Shown here one piece after another: positions 5,676-7,792 of a stretch of 7,792 nt of DNA (position 1 is its first letter; each line of letters starts with the position of its first letter). The stretch is taken from NCBI GenBank assembly GCA_030615305.1, contig JAUWZL010000032.1, positions 1 to 7,792 of the forward strand, written 5' to 3'. The notes below the pieces were generated by a model that made no database searches, was not told where the DNA came from, and saw only the letters and a program-made list of their open reading frames with translations. Position numbers and translations under genes: made by a program. Source of the stretch: Dehalococcoidia bacterium. GTDB taxonomy: Bacteria > Chloroflexota > Dehalococcoidia > Dehalococcoidales > JAUWZL01.

Positions 5676-5960
5676 CTAGTATCTTACATCAAAATGGGAG
5701 TAGCTCCCGCTGTACTCAGACCAGCTGATATCCATCTTTTCTACTCTAGCTCCGGGTGGTCCTACCTTGAGGTAGCCAATTAGCTCTTCCAGCTTTTTCC
5801 TTTCGCCTTCAGCCTGAACCGCTACTGTCCTGGCACCGGGCAGGTTGCGCACATAGCCGGTTAGGCCCAGCTCTCTTGCTCGCCTGTGGGTGAAATCACG
5901 AAAAAAGACGCCTTGGACAAAGCCATGCACCTTCACCTGAACTGAGGCCAAGTCAGACAT
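5676..5960 (-). CDS. acyP: Acylphosphatase
   Basis: A 94-residue cytosolic enzyme that hydrolyses acyl phosphates such as carbamoyl phosphate or 1,3-bisphosphoglycerate to carboxylate and phosphate. The phosphate-binding loop GFVQGVFFRDF (13-23) carries the catalytic Arg21. The second catalytic residue, Asn39, is in GYVRNLPG (35-42). The rest follows the family, with VQAEGERKKLEELIGYLKVGPPGARVEKM ending in a final aromatic strand (Tyr94). Length is typical (about 90-98). The ATG at 5960 has an AGGGA site 7 nt upstream. It is the last gene of the rnc operon, 27 nt after the small lysine-rich gene. I see no convincing terminator in the 70 bp to the convergent DUF362 gene. Confidence 0.96.
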   Translation of the reverse strand: MSDLASVQVKVHGFVQGVFFRDFTHRRARELGLTGYVRNLPGARTVAVQAEGERKKLEELIGYLKVGPPGARVEKMDISWSEYSGSYSHFDVRY

Positions 5961-5987
5961 TTTAGGTTCCCTGCCCTGAAATGAAAC

Positions 5988-6134
5988 CTAGGTTTCTATT
6001 TTGGGCTCCTTCTTCCTCTTCTTCTTAATCACTTCTACATTTACCGGTGGCGGCAGAATGTCTGTTATGGTCGCTTTCTTGGCATTCTTTTTGGGTTTCT
6101 TGGTTTCATGACGGCGGTAGTCTCGCTTGCCCAT
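5988..6134 (-). CDS. Small lysine-rich basic protein, 48 aa, unknown function
   Basis: A 48-residue reading frame between rnc and the acylphosphatase gene. It begins MGKRDYRRHETKKPKKNAKK, has a short hydrophobic centre (ATITDILPPPVNVEVI, 21-36) and ends KKKRKKEPKIET. Roughly 40% of residues are Lys or Arg. It has no cysteines, so it is not a zinc-binding ribosomal protein such as L32, and there is no membrane segment. Evidence that it is real: an AGAGG site 6 nt before the ATG, in the same AGAGGTGCTA context as ndk; gaps of 48 nt to rnc and 27 nt to acyP on the same strand; and it fills the space exactly. The composition suggests nucleic-acid or ribosome binding. Placement next to RNase III fits an RNA-related role, but both points are inference. 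I do not recognise the family. Confidence 0.75.
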   Translation of the reverse strand: MGKRDYRRHETKKPKKNAKKATITDILPPPVNVEVIKKKRKKEPKIET

Positions 6135-6182
6135 GTAGCACCTCTATCTAAGGTTGGACGATTGAAGTTTAGCAGAGGGGAA

Positions 6183-6884
6183 TTATTGTGTAAAGTTGTT
6201 TTTCAGTTTTTCCAGCGCTGAGCAGGCGGCTTCGGCCTCGGCTAATTTTTTACTTTTACCGTAACCTCTAGCCAGCACGGTATTGCCCACCCTTACCTCG
6301 GCAGTAAACCTCCGGTCGTGGTCTGGTCCGTTGGCCTCTATTATATGGTAGACAGGTGTCTCCTGCTGCCTGGACTGGATAAGGTGCTGAAGCTGCGATT
6401 TATAATCAATCCCGGCCCCTTGCCGGGCCAACATCTTTAGCTCGGTGTCAAATAAGCTAAGGATAAAATCCCTGGTGGCATTCCAGCCTTGGTCAAGAAA
6501 AATGGCGGCTATCACCGCTTCCATAGCTCCGGCTAAATTTGCCGGCTTATGTCGGCCACCGCTCGCCTCCTCGCCCTTCCCCAGGTAGAGGTAATCGCTG
6601 AGTCCAATATCTCTGGCCAGGCTAGCTAGGGCACTGCGGCGGACCAGGGCAGAACGTAGCTTGGTCAACTCTCCTTCAGCAGAGTTGGGCAAGTCTTGGT
6701 ATAGCTTTTGGGCAACTATCATGCCCAAAACGGCGTCACCTAAGAATTCAAGCCTTTCATTTGAGGTCGGGGCAGCCTCGGGGTTTTCATTAACGTAGGA
6801 GCTGTGGATCAGTGCCTGCTCCAGCAGAGACGGCTCTTTGAATCGGATACCCAGAATCTGTTGCAGAGTAGCTAATTCGACCAA
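6183..6884 (-). CDS. rnc: Ribonuclease III
   Basis: A 233-residue double-strand-specific endoribonuclease that processes rRNA precursors and other structured RNAs. The catalytic domain covers about 1-155 and contains the signature NERLEFLGDAVL (42-53), where Glu46 and Asp50 match the metal-binding residues. A double-stranded RNA-binding domain follows (about 160-229): DYKSQLQHLIQ, then the GKSKKLAEAEAACSALEKL helix. The other pair of metal ligands, D-x-x-E in the family, here reads GAME (119-122). Glu122 is kept but the Asp is Gly119. The start is TTG at 6884, 9 nt after AGGAG; no ATG or GTG alternative lies nearby in frame. A TTGACA promoter precedes it. It is the first gene of the rnc, small basic protein, acyP operon, and divergent from the 66-residue membrane protein gene. 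Confidence 0.95.
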   Translation of the reverse strand: MVELATLQQILGIRFKEPSLLEQALIHSSYVNENPEAAPTSNERLEFLGDAVLGMIVAQKLYQDLPNSAEGELTKLRSALVRRSALASLARDIGLSDYLYLGKGEEASGGRHKPANLAGAMEAVIAAIFLDQGWNATRDFILSLFDTELKMLARQGAGIDYKSQLQHLIQSRQQETPVYHIIEANGPDHDRRFTAEVRVGNTVLARGYGKSKKLAEAEAACSALEKLKNNFTQ

Positions 6885-6893
6885 GGCAATAAG

Positions 6894-6898
6894 CTCCT
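6894..6898 (-). promoter_or_regulatory. Ribosome binding site setting the rnc TTG start
   Basis: AGGAG on the minus strand lies 9 nt before the TTG at 6884. It sits at the very 5' end of the predicted transcript (+1 near 6897), so the leader would be only about 13 nt. Confidence 0.55.
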
Positions 6899-6903
6899 AG
6901 ATA

Positions 6904-6932
6904 ACCATAGACGGTCGAGCTGCCGGTGTCAA
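6904..6932 (-). promoter_or_regulatory. Promoter of the rnc operon
   Basis: On the minus strand a consensus -35, TTGACA (6932-6927), is followed by exactly 17 bp and TATGGT (6909-6904), a 4-of-6 match to the -10. The predicted +1 is near 6897. The short leader leaves no room for the kind of 5' hairpin through which E. coli RNase III controls its own mRNA. Confidence 0.55.
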
Positions 6933-6944
6933 ATTATGCTCTGG

Positions 6945-6973
6945 TTGCCTGTAGCTGTCTAAGTTGATATACT
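6945..6973 (+). promoter_or_regulatory. Promoter of the 66-residue membrane protein gene
   Basis: TTGCCT at 6945-6950, a 17-bp spacer and TATACT at 6968-6973, with a TG extension (TGATATACT). The predicted +1 is near 6980, giving a leader of about 100 nt before the ATG at 7081. It is back-to-back with the rnc promoter, with about 12 bp between the two -35 boxes. Confidence 0.5.
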
Positions 6974-7010
6974 TTGCCGGCGCCTTCCTTTGGTCTATCC
7001 GGGTTACCGT

Positions 7011-7053
7011 GGCACCAAACCTAGGACTGGTGATTTAGGTGCCTTAATCTTTT
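7011..7053 (+). promoter_or_regulatory. Leader hairpin with alternative pairings, possible attenuator
   Basis: GGCACC (7011-7016) can pair with GGTGCC (7038-7043), followed by a T-rich stretch to 7053. Two competing stems are possible inside it: CACCA (7013-7017) with TGGTG (7028-7032), and ACCTA (7019-7023) with TAGGT (7036-7040). It lies in the leader of the membrane protein gene. The stems are short, so this may be chance. Confidence 0.25.
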
Positions 7054-7080
7054 CATAATTGCAGATGAGGGGTGATTGAT

Positions 7081-7281
7081 ATGTCCTCTGATAATAGGAG
7101 ACGGGAAAGGAAGTTTTACCTCTGGGGTTGGCTTCTTTTCTTAGTGTGTGCCTGTTTCTTCATAGCCTCAGGTATTGATGGTGGCGACATCCTGTACCTT
7201 GCCGGCAGTATTATCTTTTTCATTGCCTGTTTGGTCTTCATTGTTCCTCTGGTGATAAAGAGGGTCGATGAGGATGGTTAA
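7081..7281 (+). CDS. Small two-helix membrane protein, 66 aa, unknown function
   Basis: A 66-residue protein with a charged N-terminus (SSDNRRRERK, 2-11). A first membrane helix runs about 12-30 (FYLWGWLLFLVCACFFIAS), then a tight turn GIDGGD, then a second helix about 37-59 (ILYLAGSIIFFIACLVFIVPLVI), ending KRVDEDG. Positive charges at both ends predict a hairpin with both termini inside the cell. The ATG at 7081 is chosen over the GTG at 7072 because the GTG lies inside the ribosome binding stretch GAGGGGTGA (7067-7075). I do not recognise a family; many small hairpin proteins of this kind are unassigned. It stands alone, divergent from rnc, with its own promoter and leader, and no clear terminator follows. 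Confidence 0.7.
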   Translation: MSSDNRRRERKFYLWGWLLFLVCACFFIASGIDGGDILYLAGSIIFFIACLVFIVPLVIKRVDEDG

Positions 7282-7444
7282 GGCTGCTGACGAAAAACAG
7301 GCAAAATGTGGAATCTAAATTAGCTCGGTGTGGGTAGTGTTGGGGTATAATCATCAGCGTGAGGGCACAGCCAGCAGGATAACACCATCAGGCAGCGTCA
7401 TGAGGAAAACCACAAGCAGACCCTGAGCAGACTCAGGCGTCCCA
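7282..7444. other. Intergenic stretch without a recognised gene
   Basis: Between the convergent membrane protein gene and the 41-residue gene I see only the short hairpin at 7422-7437 and an isolated TATAAT at 7346-7351 with no -35. No reading frame with a ribosome binding site and no third copy of the RYAYLW repeat were found. Confidence 0.5.
7422..7437 (-). terminator. Possible weak terminator of the 41-residue gene
   Basis: A perfect 6-bp stem with a 4-base loop (minus strand CCTGAG-TCTG-CTCAGG) lies about 7 bp past the stop of the 41-residue gene. The following minus-strand sequence is only moderately T-rich (GTCTGCTTGTGGTTTTCC), so rho-independent termination would be weak. Confidence 0.3.
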
Positions 7445-7570
7445 TTACTGCCTGCGTATTTCCCGTAGCGAGCCACCCCTCTGCCACAGGTAGGCATACC
7501 TATCGCGCTGAGACATGGTTATCCATCTCAGTCGAAACAGGATGTTTTTAACAGAACTAACCGTTTTCAT
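7445..7570 (-). CDS. Very small basic protein, 41 aa, RYAYLW family copy 1
   Basis: A 41-residue reading frame: MKTVSSVKNI, then LFRLRWITMS (11-20), QRDRYAYLWQ (21-30) and RGGSLREIRRQ. It is strongly basic and rich in Arg, Trp and Tyr, with no membrane segment or signal peptide. Support for coding is unusually good for its size. AGAGGG lies 6 nt before the ATG at 7570. A TTGACA/TAAAAT promoter sits a short leader upstream. A second copy occurs 249 bp to the right on the same strand, keeping the protein core LFRLRW-x2-MS-x-R-x-RYAYLW through synonymous codon changes. Met19 is preceded by GAGATGG at a workable spacing, so an internal start giving 23 residues is possible. I do not recognise the family, and function is unknown; an RNA- or membrane-surface-binding amphipathic peptide is only a guess. 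Confidence 0.65.
   Translation of the reverse strand: MKTVSSVKNILFRLRWITMSQRDRYAYLWQRGGSLREIRRQ
7482..7541 (-). repeat. 60-bp diverged direct repeat, copy 1 (part of the 41-aa gene)
   Basis: It matches 7731-7790 over the same 60-bp length and orientation. The block contains a 19-bp exact match (7482-7500 with 7731-7749) and CGAAACAGG at the other end (7533-7541 with 7782-7790). It encodes the shared core of the two small proteins. Confidence 0.8.
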
Positions 7571-7601
7571 GCCTGGCCCTCTTCTGCTCTATGATAAGCT
7601 A

Positions 7602-7629
7602 ATTTTAACTGGCTCAGGTTGGGTGTCAA
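7602..7629 (-). promoter_or_regulatory. Promoter of the 41-residue gene
   Basis: On the minus strand a consensus TTGACA (7629-7624), a 16-bp spacer and TAAAAT (7607-7602, 5 of 6). The predicted +1 is near 7595, leaving a leader of about 25 nt that holds the AGAGGG site. Confidence 0.6.
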
Positions 7630-7675
7630 TAGCCAAATAGTAACAGGTGGGGATAGTAATCTAGTAATGGCCTGG

Positions 7676-7792
7676 CTACCCCTTGACAGCTAACTGCTTG
7701 CCTTTTCTTAACCGTCCTTCCCTTGTTTGATGCCACAGGTAGGCATACCGCTTGCGGTTAGACATGAAAGTCCACCTTAACCGAAACAGGGC
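7676..7792 (-). CDS. Very small basic protein, RYAYLW family copy 2, 5' end outside window
   Basis: Thirty-eight codons are visible before the TAG at 7676-7678; the frame is open to the right edge. The visible sequence begins ALFRLRWTFMS, continues NRKRYAYLWHQ and ends TREGRLRKGKQLAVKG. It aligns with the 41-residue protein from LFRLRW through YLW, then the tails diverge in sequence and length. Both tails are basic. The full start is probably to the right of the window, by analogy with copy 1. An internal ATG at 7765 preceded by AGGTGG at 6 nt could give a 29-residue product. The function is unknown. No terminator is evident after the stop; the next element is the copy 1 promoter about 47 bp on. 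Confidence 0.6.
   Translation of the reverse strand, partial: ALFRLRWTFMSNRKRYAYLWHQTREGRLRKGKQLAVKG
7731..7790 (-). repeat. 60-bp diverged direct repeat, copy 2
   Basis: The partner of 7482-7541, spaced 249 bp start to start. The differences within it fall largely at third codon positions of conserved residues and at whole codons of variable residues, as expected from coding selection rather than from a structural or mobile repeat. Confidence 0.8.

Noticed and set aside
7346..7351. TATAAT on the + strand in the right-hand gap
   Set aside because: No -35, no TG extension and no gene downstream on that strand.
7482..7541. Repeat pair as structured RNA or transposon ends (CTGAGA...TCTCAG hairpin in copy 1)
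   Set aside because: The hairpin is not preserved in copy 2, the repeats are direct rather than inverted, and differences follow codon positions, which points to protein coding.

Overview
The window is a gene-dense bacterial chromosome segment of intermediate GC content. It encodes housekeeping proteins plus three small proteins I cannot name. Sequence flavour (the NDK and RNase III variants, many GTG/TTG/CTG starts, promoters with strong extended -10 elements) and gene content recall Dehalococcoidia-like Chloroflexota. That placement is an inference from memory of the families, not a search result. I see no insertion sequence, CRISPR array, tRNA, rRNA or phage gene.

Layout, left to right. 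The 5' part of an endonuclease IV-type TIM-barrel gene runs leftward off the window edge. It is divergent from rsfS (ribosomal silencing factor), which appears to start at a CTG codon. rsfS converges on, and overlaps by 14 bp, the end of a leftward operon read thiL > tsaE > tsaB-HAD fusion > ndk. This operon joins thiamine diphosphate synthesis, the t6A37 tRNA modification machinery (TsaE and TsaB), a beta-phosphoglucomutase-like phosphatase fused to TsaB, and nucleoside diphosphate kinase. thiL has a near-consensus promoter placed so that the mRNA should begin at its own ATG. Divergent from thiL is a rightward pair, a MobA-like nucleotidyltransferase and a DUF362 protein, both with TTG starts and separated by only 3 nt.

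A second leftward operon follows: rnc (RNase III) > a 48-residue lysine-rich protein > acylphosphatase. The small gene has a strong ribosome binding site. RNase III has Gly where the family usually has one of its metal-binding Asp residues. Divergent from rnc is a 66-residue two-helix membrane protein with an approximately 100-nt leader.

The right-hand 500 bp looks empty but is not. It carries two related very small leftward genes, one complete (41 aa) and one cut by the window edge (38 residues visible), sharing the core LFRLRW-x2-MS-x-R-x-RYAYLW. Several conserved residues use different synonymous codons in the two copies, and the complete copy has a consensus promoter and Shine-Dalgarno site. 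This is the best candidate for something undescribed here.
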